From: Dryas octopetala
Lineage: Eukaryota > Streptophyta > Magnoliopsida > Rosales > Rosaceae
Reading direction: 5' to 3'
Assembly: GCA_963921425.1 (NCBI GenBank)
Contig: OY992832.1
Location: forward strand, 25,137,489 to 25,201,488
DNA length: 64,000 nt
A program made the translations under genes and the position numbers. This document shows, piece after piece, positions 35,697-47,471 of this stretch; the stretch's first letter is position 1, and each line of letters begins with the position of its first letter. Below the pieces are notes generated by a model that worked only from the letters and a program-made list of their open reading frames with translations, ran no database searches and had not been told where the DNA came from.

Positions 35697-36859
35697 AACC
35701 ATGAGCTCTAACAATAAATTGCTCACTACTGTGGTCCACATTTTATATGACATTTTTCCCTTTCCTGGTTGTGAATCTTCCATTGATCACACTGAAGTTC
35801 CACATGCCAATTATCTCAATATAATCATTATCCCAAATATCCGCAATAAATACTATACATGATATTATTTCAGAAAAAAAATAGCAACATATGAATACAT
35901 ACATAATGATTAATAATTTTCTCTCTGTCTATTGGCAGAGGTGATCAATTCTTTGGTTATTCTTTGCCTCTTTATCTTAAGTAAGAGTTTCAATGCAAAA
36001 AGAAAAAATAATATTATAATAAGGTGTTTGAAAAAGTGATTACTTAAAGCAAAAACATAGCAAAGAGAAAATGTAACATGGATATAACATGTACAACAAT
36101 TACCAAACAAGAATGTGAGCGTTCCATTCCTACATTCCCAAATTTCGATATATGTGTATATTATTGATGCCAAACATTCTTATTGCAACCGAGTAAACTA
36201 ATTAATTAATACAAAGAAATTGAAATGCAATGTCAATTGACTTCCATGGAAAACAAACAGCTAGGAAATAAATAAATAAATAGTACTAAAGGCCTTGAAT
36301 AAACCAAAGTAAATAGTACCAGACAAAAGTATACAAACAGAGTAGAAGAAAGAGGACTTGTTTGACAAACATTGTACTAGAATAAACCATTAGATTTGAG
36401 AGAGTCATAAATTGCAACAGCATTCTTTTACCAACAAAACACAATGGCAACCATGGGCAAAAGATTCCTCTAATAAACTAGCAAAATATAACTAGTATCT
36501 TCGCACAGCTTGACAAAATATTTTTTAAAAAAAAAATCCCGTTGAAATTTGTAAATTGTATAGATGCATGTTTGATGTTGAAAATCCATAAACCCAATAG
36601 AAGGGAACCTAAACCCTAAAATACAAGAGAACCCTAACCTTAAATACGAGAGACATCATTAACTAGAAACACATGGATCTATATTATATAAAAGAATAAT
36701 ATCGAATTATTGAGAACCCTACCTGGAGATGAGATCAGAAAGTGGTCTCTGATGGAAGATTGAAGGCTGTGTTGGGAGCTTACTTGTTCAGCAAAGTCAT
36801 AAAAAAAAAAGTTTTGGCGTGAATTCCTTTAGAAATCTCTGGGGAGAAGGTTGGAGAAT

Positions 36860-37150
36860 TGATATTTATACTTCATACTCCAAACTCCATCAAACTCCAC
36901 CGTTTATTAAATTTTATCAAAGTCAATGACTTTTTTCAACACCATCAAACTTTAATAGACTCTTTAAAAGTCTATATTAAATACCTACAGACTTTTATAG
37001 ACTTTTTAAAAGTCTTAATTGAATACCTACAGACTTTTATAGACTCTTTAAAAGTCCTATTTGATTACCATCAAACTTTAATGGACTCTTTAAAAGTTTT
37101 AATTCAATACCGTCAGACTTTTCAATTCCATAAAAGTCCATTAAAATCCT
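36860..37150. repeat. Subterminal repeats of the Harbinger element (ACTTTWATAGACTCTTTAAAAGTC)
   Basis: Four to five units of about 40-63 bp. Because the period is near a multiple of three they leave an artefactual plus-strand open frame. Copy 2 has lost about two units (about 126 bp) between the repeats ACCATCAAACTTTAAT at 36,941 and 37,067. Confidence 0.85.
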
Positions 37151-37167
37151 AATTGAATACACCCTCC

Positions 37168-37826
37168 TTAGTCACTTCTCCATAGGTTACATAAATGATG
37201 TCCTTATCTTTTCCAAATCCATAGAAGAACATTGAAAACATTTACATTTGTTTCTTCACATAGTCAAAACCAATGGACTAGTAGTCTAATCCTAAAAAAT
37301 CAAATTATTTCAAACCAAGGTCAGATTTCTTGGATATAATATTCATGAATCCAAAATCAGTCCAACTTATCGAGTAATCCAATTTGCAGAAAAATTCTCT
37401 AACGAAATTCTTGACAAGAATCAGCTCCAAAGATTTCTTGGATCCCTCAATTATGTTTCTGATTTCTACAAAAATATCAGAAAACAATGCAAACCTTTGT
37501 TTGATAGACTTCAAAGCAATTTTCCTCCTTGAACACCCACTCATACTCTTATAGTCAGAGAAATTAAACGCTATGTCAAGACATACCCTGTCTTGGTATT
37601 CCAATAGTTAATTCTTTCAAAATAGTTGAAATTGATGCATCTGAACTTGCTTACGGAGGCATTCTCAAACAACAAACTCATCTAACCTATCCTGAACAAA
37701 TTATTTGTTTACACTCTGGAGTTTAGACTCAAGCACAAAGTAATTATAGTACTATTAAAAAAAAAATTTATATATAGTATTATGTATTTCCCAGTTTCAA
37801 AATGATCTTTTAAACCAAATATTTTT
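37168..37826 (+). pseudogene. Endogenous pararetrovirus RT C-terminus and RNase H start (copy 1)
   Basis: Continues the viral RT of 28,719-29,167 after the Harbinger insertion. The catalytic box reads GYINDVLIF, that is Y-I-N-D where active enzymes have Y-I-D-D. The connection region (KNQLQRFLGSLNYVSDFYKNI) and the start of RNase H follow, with several stops and frameshifts. It ends at the TTTTT (37,822-37,826) target duplication of the solo LTR. It is non-functional. An equivalent copy is at 54,873-55,531. Confidence 0.85.
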
Positions 37827-39360
37827 TGACAGGACTGTCCCCAGATTCCACCCTGGAACCCGGAGTGACCCTGTGGAGTCCAAAACCCACCGAGTGTTAG
37901 GCCCACAATCTCCACAACGATGATGACGGACGAATGATAGGAAAAACTGATGCCTCGATGTGGTGCGGTCCGACCTCAGCGATCTCTAAAACCTGGGGGG
38001 AAAACGTAAGAAAAATAAAACATGAGAATAATCTCTATGAGTCGACAAAAATAAACTTTAAAACAAACCCCTCGAAAACCATTTGTAAAACTGCTCGTTT
38101 ACTTTAAACTCATTTTCTTAAAAAAAATCCCCCAGTTTTAAAACAGTTTCGCAATCCTTCTAAAACGTCATAAAACCATTTAACATAAGATACATGAATA
38201 ATACCGATATGCAATCATTCATTGAGAACTTTCTAAATAAGAGTATCATGCAAAACTAGAAGTCCAATAATCAAGATAAAGCATAAAAAGAACTTATCGT
38301 TTAAACTTTTGTAAGAGAATTCCTTGAAGAATAACGAAACGACGTCATACTCGTACCCGTACTGTAGACAATGTCCTGACCACAATCCCGCGCTCGGGCA
38401 GGCTCAAATCCTAGCCACAATCTCGTACATAAAGGTTACTCTGTACGAGCAGGCTCATATCCTGGCCACAATCTCGTACGGAGAGATCACTCTGCACGAG
38501 CAAGCTCGTATCCTGGCCACAATCTCTTACGGAGAGGTCACTCCGCATGAGTAAGCTCGTATCCTAGCCACAATCTCGTATGGAGAGGTCGCTCCGCACA
38601 AGTAGGCTTATATCCTAACCACAATCCTGTGCATTTTACACAGGCAGACTTGTCTGATCAGTACTTGCATTTTCATAGCAGTTTTTAAATACTCTTTAAA
38701 TCTCTACTTACTTTTGAGATAAATGATTAAACATTTTTCAATTCCTTCTAAAACTCTCCTTAACAATCCAACTCATCAAAACCTGCCTTTACTTAGAATC
38801 ACAACGTCTCAAACCAAACATAAACATTCAGATAGATGAACATCCAAGTTAAAATGTGATCTTTTAATAAACTAAGTAACAATTAAAGACCCCTTTTTAA
38901 AATAAAGAATTCTTCGATATGAATCACATCCAAAAGCTTGTTGAAATATACATTAATCGTCTAAAATATAAATTCTAAGATAAGGAAAATCGAACTATAC
39001 GAATGATTATTTAAGCAAACTTAAGATTTAAAACTCAAATCGATTTCAAATTAAATCAAAGAGACCGAAATCACATGGTAAAACATAATTTAATAATAAA
39101 AGATCAAGGTCCACTCACAGTTTATACCGAGCTGTGCCGAATCTTTTCCGAAATTGATTTCTACTCACGATCCTTCACTTGTTTGCCACTAGAATAGTCG
39201 AGAGGTGAAGCACAGTCGACCTAGTATAAAAAAAAAAAAAACACGCCCAATTTCATAATTTGGGAAATTTATTAAACGAATTCCAAGTAAGGAGATAAAA
39301 TGATATATACGCCCTTTTAATTGAATGGGATCTAAGTTTTTGTTTTCCATAAATTTCCAA
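37827..39360 (-). mobile_element. Solo LTR family A (minus), 3' half, interrupted by CACTA
   Basis: Begins TGACAGGACTGTCCCCAG, the reverse complement of the LTR end, directly after the TTTTT target duplication. It matches 20,204-23,647 in inverse orientation and 55,532-57,065 almost exactly. It includes a 57-bp tandem repeat block (38,350-38,630). The LTR stops at 39,360, where the CACTA terminus begins, and is not resumed after it. Confidence 0.88.
38350..38635. repeat. 57-bp tandem repeat (CTCGTAyCCTGGCCACAATC) in LTR, copy 1
   Basis: Five units contain GCTCRTATCCTGGCCACAAT, then CTCGTACGGAGAGGTCACTC and GCACGAGCA. The frame across units stays open on the plus strand (38,324-38,554) and yields a repeated peptide, ILATISYGEVTLHEQA. 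I consider it an incidental consequence of a 57-bp (3 x 19) period. The second copy is at 56,055-56,340. Confidence 0.9.
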
Positions 39361-39379
39361 CACTACAAGAAAATAGGGA

Positions 39380-40270
39380 TTTGGCAATGATTGGAGGTCG
39401 TTGTATAAAGCTCGAAATTTGTTGCCTAAAACTATTGGCAACAAAATTATGCCGTTGCCATGGGCGTTGCCCTAGGACCCTTGCCAATAACTATAGGCAA
39501 CGATTTTGACGGTCGTTGCTAATTTGGTAACGAATACTTCGTTGTCTATTCTGGCATAAAAAACCAAATTTGAAGATATTTAGCAACGATCACCGCGTTG
39601 CCTATTTTATTATGCAACAACGCGGACGTTGCCTCATCAATTTATAAGCAACGACTTTGTCGTTGCCGACTATATTTGATAGCAATCCATGTCGTTACAT
39701 ATATCATTTAGACAACGAAAGTCGCGTTGCGTATTATATTACGCAACACCGTTGTTGTTGCCTTTTCAATTTATAGGCAACCACTATGTTGTTGCTTAAT
39801 AATTGCGGTGACATTCTATGATGTTGCCTATGCTATCAAACAACGACTCTATTGTTGCTTAAGTATGAAATATGCAAGGACCATGGCGTTGCCCAATCTT
39901 CTTGGCAACCATGTCATCGTTGCCTTTTCCCATAAAAGGCAACATGGTTTAGTCCTTGTCTAATCTTCTTGGCAACCAAACATTATCATCATTGCATTTT
40001 CCCTCAAAAGGCAACATGGTTTGGTCCTTGCCTAATCTTCTTAGCAACCATGTCATCGTTGCCTTTTCTCTGAAAAGGCAACATGGTTTAGTCCTTGCCT
40101 AATCTTCTTGGCAACCGAACCATGTGATCGTTGTCTTTTCTCTCAAAAGGCAACATGAGTTGGTCCTTGGCTAATCTTCTTGGCAACCATGTCATCGTTG
40201 CCTTTTCCCTCAATTGGCAACATGGTTATCGTTGCCTTTTGAGGTGCGTAACGTGGTTTTCATTTAGAAT
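39380..40270. repeat. CACTA left subterminal repeat array
   Basis: More than 25 copies of GGCAACR/YGTTGCC in both orientations. From 39,880 the array becomes a tandem of about 65 bp (GGCAACATGGTTTRGTCCTT, GCCTAATCTTCTTGGCAACC, ATGTCATCGTTGCCTTTTC). Such arrays are binding sites for the TnpA-type protein in En/Spm elements. Confidence 0.88.
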
Positions 40271-40528
40271 TGGCAACGAATAATTTTTTAATTATCAATT
40301 ATTTATTTTAATTAATTTTCATAAATATAAATAATGCTATTTTTTCAACATATAAAAGTTAAAATCCCAATAAAGCTTTATAATATAATAAATCCAAATG
40401 TTAAATTGACCGTCATATTCTAACTTGTCTAATCTAAAACTTAAACAAAAATTTAATAAATCCAAATGTTAGAAAATGATAACTTAAACACAAATGCAAT
40501 AAAGATAAAAAAAAAAAATGCAACTAAA

Positions 40529-41709
40529 TCAAATTTCATCCTCATCCTCATCCTCATCCTCACTACTATTGCCTGCAAGATCGTCATTTATGCCATCTCT
40601 AGATTGTTGAGGAGTGTGACTGGGAGTCAGTTGCTCATAGATAGATCCGCTGCTACTATTGCACATTTGAGATCCTTTAAAAGCTTGCAATTCAGATCTT
40701 AGTTCAACATTCTCATTTTGTAAAGTCTTAAAGCCATCAACAAGTTGTTTCATCATGTTTTGCATCTCCATCCAACCATCGAATGAAGGCCCAGATGCAG
40801 TAGTGGAGGAGGAGGAAGATTTGTCCAAACGAGGAAAAGCACCAAGACCGCATACGATTCTACCTTTCACCCCGAGTTCCTCACCACAGATCCCATACTC
40901 AACTTCCAAAGGAACTTGTATGGAATCCACTTGAGTACCCTCAAGTGCTTCTTGAGCCATACTCAACTTGATTGCATCCCTCTTCTTCTCCATGTTTTCC
41001 TACAATATAAAAATTATACTCAAGAGGTGGAACTAAAAGTAAATGGTAGAATGCAGTAGTGTTATACCGTTATGAAGAAAAGAAATTAGGAATCTTTATA
41101 TTAAACTAGCAGTGTTGGTAAATCATCCATTCTTCAACCCAAATGCATAATTTATATGAAAATTTTCCTGGCATATTTTCATTTAATTAAAGAGCACATA
41201 CACATGGTGGAATTAAAGCTTTTAAATTTACAAACACATGACTTACATGTTTCTTCCTTGCTTCATCAGTAGTCCACTGCTGATTCTTGTTAACGTACAT
41301 ATCTTTCCAATTATCAATAAAAGATGGGACCTTGCCCTCCTATATTAAAAATACAAAAGGAAAAAACAACTTGGTTAGTGGCAAAAAATTAAAAACAAGT
41401 TGTAAAACACATTATAGCTTGTTCATGCACCTTGAATATTAAAATTAGAAATATATAGGTATTGTTTATAGAACTGAATTATATAGCTAAAAAGAAAAGA
41501 AATATATAGCTTAAAAGAATACCAAATAGATTAAAAGGAAAGTTTTATAGAACTATTATTAGGCCAGCTGGAAGAGTGTTAGCAGCTGAGCTAGTGGCGC
41601 TAGCCAAAGGAGTATTGCGAGCTGGAGTGTTGCCAGCTGAGTTAGTGACGCTGGCTGGGAGAGGTGCATTTGAAGCATGTCTCTTTGCTCTCTTCCCACG
41701 GGTCTCCAT
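40529..41709 (-). pseudogene. En/Spm-type plant transposase accessory gene (PF03004-like), three exon blocks
   Basis: Minus strand. Exon 1 (ATG at 41,709) is short and basic/Ala-rich (METRGKRAKRHASNAP). Exon 2 (about 41,339-41,249) carries GKVPSFIDNWKDMYVNKNQQW, matching the WKD...N motif of the Ptta/En/Spm transposase family, and ends in ARKKH. Exon 3 (40,993-40,529) has MEKKRDAIKLSMAQEAL, GRIVCGLGAFPRLDKSSSSS, a coiled coil (LVDGFKTLQNENVELRSELQ) and a run of Asp/Glu at the C-terminus. The family is thought to act as the DNA-binding partner of CACTA transposase. Between exons 1 and 2 no further conserved block was recognised, so the gene may be internally deleted. Confidence 0.7.
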
Positions 41710-42956
41710 AAACCTATAACAATGCAAAAAATTAATAACAAATATGGGTTGGTAAAAATTAATAACAAATATGGGTCTTTAATAACAAATATGGGTCAAT
41801 CAATTGGGTCTGCACTTATGATGCGAGCTTGCAAGTATCCTAAACCATCCAATTAATGGCAAAGGAAGAAAACCCAACAACAACAATTCATCCAACTATA
41901 GCTCAGCTCCACCATAAGAAATCAGTGCTTTTCACAATTATATATATAAAGCATATTTCACAAAGACTAGCTAGCTAGAGAAGAGGAATATAATAGTGAG
42001 CAGAGAGGATCGATCAGTTTGAGTACGTTCATATGTAGAATTGATGTAAAGCTAGCTAGCTAGGTACCAATATTAATGATGGAATTGCATGAGTTAAGGT
42101 ACTGGATTTCATTAACTTAATTTTGCTACCTTAAAAAATAGAGAATTGATCATGAGTTAATTAAGTTAAACCAGCACATGGTGATTATCTTGAAAAATAG
42201 AACTTATTCCTTATATATATGCTCATCAAGATCACGTATTGTATATGAATCACTGTCACCATGCAAATAGTCACAGATTGATTTGTATGTGCTTGAAATT
42301 CCCAGATAATTGGCATCGACTATAAGGTGCAAATTGTGATAGTGATGATGATTTTCTAATCCTTTTGCATTATTGCAGTATCAGCCGAAACAATTTCATC
42401 ACACAATTATGAAAGCTAAATATATATATATATTCTACAGAAAAATAAAATTGTGGTCGAAGCCAATTTGCAAAGGTGGGTGGAATAATTGCTGGACCTA
42501 TTCCTTATTATATATATATATATAATTAGAAAGATATATTGCTGACCAAATATAACACACTTAATTAGTTATTAGCCCATTGGTATGGTGAAAGCAACTT
42601 TACAATTTCAGGCACTCACAGCTTGCTATCAAACTGAAAGAGATTTCTAGTTTTCTAGTTTTAATTCTCTTCATGAATATAACAGGGAGTACCAACAAAG
42701 GGGGAAAACAACACACAAAGGCAATGCAAATAGACCAAATCAGCACAAAGCCCAAATATGGTTTTCAAAATTAGGAAAATTAAGAGTGAAATTTGTTTAA
42801 AACCTTGGTTTGCAATGGAGGGGGTGGCGCACGAGATTTGCAATGGAAGTGAGCAAATAAAATAATTAAACCTGCATAAAAACAACCCAAAAATCAAAAG
42901 TTAGAACTGTAAAACATTCAAATATTTAGAGATGTTAAAATTTTGAAAATAAAAAC

Positions 42957-43640
42957 TTGATGGAAGAGAAGAAGAGTCAATTGGAGGCTAAGAGGGGCAA
43001 GAGAGGGGCAAGAGAGGGGCGTACTGTTGGCGATCAGAGAGGGCTAGGGCGAAAGGGACAGAGAACAAGAAGCAGGCGCACTCGCAGACACATGGAGGAG
43101 TATATATATAGCGTGCAGAGAGAAAGGAGTCTGAGAGTGAGAGGAGTTTAAGGGTCGATTGGTTTCTGATTGGCAATACATAGGGCATATGGGTTTTGTT
43201 CCTTAAAAAGATATAAACTTTCATAATGGCGGGAGGCATCCCACCAAAAATTTTTGTGGGTTATCAGAGAGGGCTAGGGCGAAGAGGGAAGGTCGCAGTC
43301 GTAGTCGCAGGGAAGAGTAAATAGCTTGCAGAAATTGAGGGGTCTGTGAGAGAAGTTTAAGAGTCTATTGATTTCTTAGAGTGATAGGAGTCTCTGATAA
43401 TCAGAGTGATAGGCGCTTAAGGGGGCATTTGGGTTTTTTCCCTTAAAAAAATTAAAAATTTCGTAATGGGGGGAATCATCCCACCGAAATTTTGTTCTCT
43501 ATTTTTTTGGTGAAAAAAGTTTTGTTTTCTCATTTAGACAATGGGGGGAAGCATCACGCCAAAATTTCGTTTTCCTCAAGAAAAAAATAAATTATTAGAC
43601 AATGACCATCAAAATAATAGGCAACAAAATCGTTGTTGGG
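42957..43640. repeat. Duplicated promoter-like region of the CACTA gene (about 220-bp unit)
   Basis: AGAGAGGGCTAGGGCGAA occurs at about 43,036 and 43,267. Each is followed by GTCGCAG/ACTCGCAG, AGTTTAAGRGTC, GGCATWTGGGTTTT and GGGRRGCATCCCACCRAAA, and a third partial GGGGGGAAGCATCACGCC follows at 43,540. The CCCGCCAAA-type motif also occurs beside the right CACTA end (49,505), so this looks like a CACTA 5' region upstream of the minus-strand gene. Confidence 0.65.
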
Positions 43641-44086
43641 GGAAAAATTGAAAAAAAAAAAAAAATAACAAATGAAAAAAAAAAAAAAAAACATCATAAC
43701 AACTAAAAAACAACAATTAAATTATAGAACAAAAATTGAATTTAGTTGTGGGTGTTAGTGATTGTGAGTGGAAGGGTTTGATGGAGGTGGTACGGTAAAG
43801 GGCGGTTTTGGGTGGAGGGGGCAGTTAGACAGTGGCGGAGTTAGAAATGTTGTTATGGAGGTGAACTTAAATTAACTATGAAATTAATGAAAATTGTTTG
43901 GCCAATCGCAATTTGTTGGAGAGGTCTTGAATTCAAATCTCATATGGTCAGGTTACTATTATTATTATTATAAACATTACTTAAGAGGGTTAACAAGTTA
44001 ATAAGTATTATATATAATTAATACTTAAATTAATTATATATAATTGATACCGAAATTGATCATATGGAAAACATATACACTAAATT

Positions 44087-44449
44087 GATCCCTTATTCAG
44101 TGTTAAATGAGGGATTTCCCTGTGGGGCCCGCACAGGTTGTTTTGTGTCGATCCGAACCGTCCATTTTTTATATCTCTATTCATAAATCATTCCTTCAGA
44201 AAATCAGCTAAATCGGAAACCGTTTACCCGTTTGATTAAGCGGTCAAAGTTTAGGTGTTTATAGGTGAACTTATTGTTCATCCATTTGTTTGATCCAAAT
44301 TAGATATCTTAACCGTCTCTAATTTGGCTGATTTATTTCAAGAATGATCTATCAATGAAGATGTTTAAAATGGACGGTTCGGATCGACACAAGACAACCC
44401 GTGTAGGCCTCACCAGGGGAATCCCTCATTTAACACTAAATGAAGGATC
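44087..44449. mobile_element. Foldback MITE nested in the CACTA element
   Basis: The left arm (GATCCCTTATTCAGTGTTAAA, GAGGGATTTCCCTG, GTGTCGATCCGAACCGTCCA) pairs with the right arm (TGGACGGTTCGGATCGACAC, CAGGGGAATCCCTCATTTAA). Arms are about 170 bp each. No coding capacity, target duplication not clear. Confidence 0.85.
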
Positions 44450-45117
44450 TCTTATTGGAAGAAGCCCCCTGCATATATATAAACTACATATTTTCAAATG
44501 TTGAGTAATAAATGTTAGTCAACATAGAAACAAGAGTTTTTCAATTGGTGAGAAGGGTCAACTAACACTAGTGAGCCCATGCTGGCTCCGGCAATGGTGG
44601 CCGGTAGAGCCATGTTATGACTAGTTGGAACATCAAAGATTAGTAGGGCACTGGTGGCCGGTCATAACATGCCTCTGCCACTGCCGCCTCCATCCAAAAC
44701 GTACGGCTCTCCCCCATACCCCATCCAAGGCACCCTTCTAGTCAAAATCACTGAAATCCACAAGTAAATTTAATTTGTTGCTCTATAATCATATTAATTT
44801 TATTGATTTTGCAAGTTTATTCTCTTACACGGGAAATTAGTAGGCAAAAAAAAGGCGTCCAACGATGACTTTGTTGCCTATTATTTTGAATTTTTTACAG
44901 GTATTGTCTAATAATTTTATTTTTTTTAATAATGAGAAACCAAATTTGGGAGGCAACGATATAAAAATGTTGCATTTTTTAATAGGCAAGGAATTGCCCA
45001 TTTATTATTATTTTTTTTTGGTCGAAAAAGGAATTGCCCATTTAAGGCAACACAAAAAAGCTATGTCGTACTCGCCAACCTCCAATCAAACGACTCACAC
45101 CATCTGTTTCCTCTTCT

Positions 45118-45212
45118 CTGTTGCCCACACCCTCCTCCATCCTCTATCCTCTAATCGCCCTTTCCTCCTCTGTTGCCCACACCCTCCTCCATCCTCTATC
45201 CTCTAATCGCCC
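45118..45212. repeat. 53-bp direct repeat (two units)
   Basis: CTGTTGCCCACACCCTCCTC, then CATCCTCTATCCTCTAATCG, occurs twice in succession (about 45,118 and 45,171) in a pyrimidine-rich leader-like stretch. It lies upstream of the plus-strand CACTA gene fragment. Overlapping open frames here are not supported as genes. Confidence 0.9.
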
Positions 45213-45460
45213 TCTCCTTCTCTAATCACCCACAACCCTCTGTTGCCGTTACCCTTTCTCCCTTCTCTCACCAACGCCCATCTCTTCCCCTCACCCCCTC
45301 TGGCTCTCATCCTCTCTGGTCGTGGAATCCATCGTCCAACCCCCTCATAGCCTTTTCATTCCGCATGTGTTCTCTTCTATATAGGTTTTCTTCTTCTCTT
45401 TTTTTACCCAAGTTTTTCACATCATTATTTATTTTTATGTGTTACATTCTTGACTTCTGA

Positions 45461-47162
45461 TTTTTGGTTTGTATTTGTGTTTATGCAGGTTGAATTATGT
45501 GATTTGTCAACTTCAATCCCAAATCCCTTTTATCCCCGTGCACCACTGACATCTAGGAAACAGAGTATAAAAACAAATTGGCACTGCTAAATCAAAAGGA
45601 GAATCGGTATATTCATTTTTCTAAGGTTCTCCTTTGTGTGTTTGTTTTTGTTAGGAATAAATTTGACTATGACTATGCACAGGGGACAATTACATGCATT
45701 AGTTTTATTAAAGAGTGGACAGTTTAGGAATATATGAAGGATTATCACAGTGCACACCTTCATTTCGTTACTATTGATTCTGAATATCATCTTTTCTTTG
45801 ATCTCTGATATTTGAAGGATTACTACCTTTCCAATTAATTAATTGCCTACAATTTTTTCATGTGGCAATAAGAGTTTTTTCATTTGTAGTGAATAGTTAT
45901 AGCTTTCCCTTTTTTCTTTTTAATTTGTGCAAGGAAAAAGAAAAGTGGGGTTTGTTTTTATGCTCTTTTTCTTTTCAAAATCTTGGAAAGGGGAGGGGGG
46001 GGGGAGGGGTAAGTAAGTGGGGCTGATTTGTCTAGTCAGAGGATCAGGCTATTTTATTTTCCATGAAGGTTTAAAATTACATATACTTTACGATGATGAG
46101 GTGCTGTTAAAATTATTCAGAAACTTGATCAGGTGGAGAGCAATATTTCTAAATAACTGGAAGGTATGAGATCATGCGTAGGATGGGTGTGTTGAGCACC
46201 CTTGTAGGCTGGGTCTACAATTCATATGATGACATCCATAAACTGGAAATGCATGCACTGTTTAGCTTTTCCACTTTTTTTTGGGTATCAATATTCATTA
46301 ACTAAACTTTGCACTAGTTGAAAGACAGTATTGCTTTAGGTAGAACAAATTGAAAGTTTTACTTTAACTTAACTTTAAAGCCCATGGTACATTTTGAAGC
46401 CATGGTAGACAGTAAAGTGAGATGTATATGTTCGTATTGAAATTATCCTGTTAATATATTGTTTCTACCTAAGCTTATTACGTAAAAAGTAATCTTGTTT
46501 TGACTAAATGTTTTTACTTTTATGCATCTCTTAATCAAAATCTGTAAACTATATTACTTTTTTGCTCTATGGAAATGCACACAGTACTTTTGATCCTCAC
46601 ATCTTAATTACATTGTAGATTCCCTTCCTCTGAAAAAGCTTCTAAATGAAGAAACTCTGAAGTGGTTTCAGCTAAAGGCCCACTGAGCATACCAGGGGAT
46701 TACTCACGAAAGCCCCCAGTAGGAGGTAATTTACTTATGATTATAGTATTCAATATTTAGATTCTTTTTTTGTCCCACTAAAGCTAGAATTTAGTCTTAC
46801 TATAACCAATTTATATTTATATTTATATTTTTTTGAAAAACAAAGGTAAATACCAAGTCCAAAGAGAGAAATTAAAAGCAACAAAATATTTGTCCAAGAA
46901 GTGTGTATGTTCTACTTACAAAAAAAAAAAAAAAACTATCAAACAGAACTATTTTTGATTGTGGACTTGAAACGAGGGATTTGGATTTAGATTAAATGAA
47001 GTTACTTTATATAATATATATTTGATTCTTATTAACTAGAACTTCACATTCTTATCAATATATATTACCTATGTTAACTTCTACAGTTTAATTAAAATGT
47101 AGGTTATCACAGATATGTGTATATAATTTATATGTATAATAATCTACATCATTTAGCAGGAA
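45461..47162. other. Internal CACTA sequence without recognised coding
   Basis: Possibly intron of the plus-strand gene. It includes a G-run near 45,990-46,010 and nothing else I can name. Confidence 0.4.
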
Positions 47163-47471
47163 GTGAATATGGATAGGCAGTGGATGTTCAATCCGAATCG
47201 GTTCACAAATGAGTATGAAGTAGGGGTTAATTCATTTTTGGAATTTGCAAGACACCATGTTAATGAGCGGAATGAGATAAAATGTCCCTGCAAAGAATGT
47301 CAGAATAGATTTTCTTTTTCAATTGCAGAGGTGTATCTCCATTTAATGCAGTATGGTATGTCAAGGAAAATTCCCCTAGCTTCTATTCTTGCATCTTCTA
47401 TTCAAGGAACAAATAATTTATATTTTGAGATTTATGTTAATGAGTTGTTTGTGTTTAATTTTAGGGGTTGA
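47163..47471 (+). pseudogene. CACTA transposase N-terminal exon (transposase-associated domain)
   Basis: Starts MNMDRQWMFNPNRFTNEYEV and continues FARHHVNERNEIKCPCKECQ and a LHLMQYG block. This is the transposase-associated domain (PF13963 type) that precedes the TNP2 catalytic region in plant CACTA transposases, with the CPCKECQ zinc-binding pair visible. The second half of the open frame (after about 47,370) looks like intron read-through. No TNP2 DDE-type domain follows before the right subterminal array, so the gene is a remnant. Confidence 0.75.

Larger units (their letters stand above)
29168..37167 (-). mobile_element. PIF/Harbinger transposon inserted in viral RT (8,000 bp)
   Basis: The left end is GGGGGGTGTATTCAATTAG and the right end, read inward, GGAGGGTGTATTCAATTAGG. 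Both are followed by repeated AAAGTCYATTAAA/ACTTTTATAGACT-type subterminal motifs. The target duplication is TTA at 29,165-29,167 and 37,168-37,170. Both genes lie on the minus strand: Myb/SANT ORF1 (35,696-34,611) and transposase (33,821-32,394). The size is inflated by a nested terminal-inverted-repeat element at about 29,655-31,899. The interrupted viral reading frame resumes after the right TTA, proving the insertion. The part right of 31,900 is repeated at 49,735-54,872. Confidence 0.92.
31900..39360. repeat. Large direct duplication, copy 1
   Basis: Aligned by eye with 49,735-57,065 over its full length. It contains the right two-thirds of the Harbinger transposon, the viral RT/RNase H segment and the first half of the minus-strand solo LTR. 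It ends where a CACTA element begins (39,361). About a dozen single-base differences and a few homopolymer indels separate the copies, plus a deletion of about 126 bp in copy 2 (copy 1 positions about 36,941-37,067). Confidence 0.95.

Noticed and set aside
36859..37152. 97-codon plus-strand frame with repeated LKVLIxYLQTFIDS
   Set aside because: It is produced by the subterminal repeats of the Harbinger element, whose period is near a multiple of three.
38350..38635. Possible CRISPR-like array
   Set aside because: Units are contiguous diverged tandem repeats without unique spacers, in a plant LTR; CRISPR does not occur in plant nuclear DNA.
45173..45460. 95-codon Pro/Ser-rich frame
   Set aside because: It is the pyrimidine-rich leader-like region with a 53-bp duplication; the peptide is low complexity.
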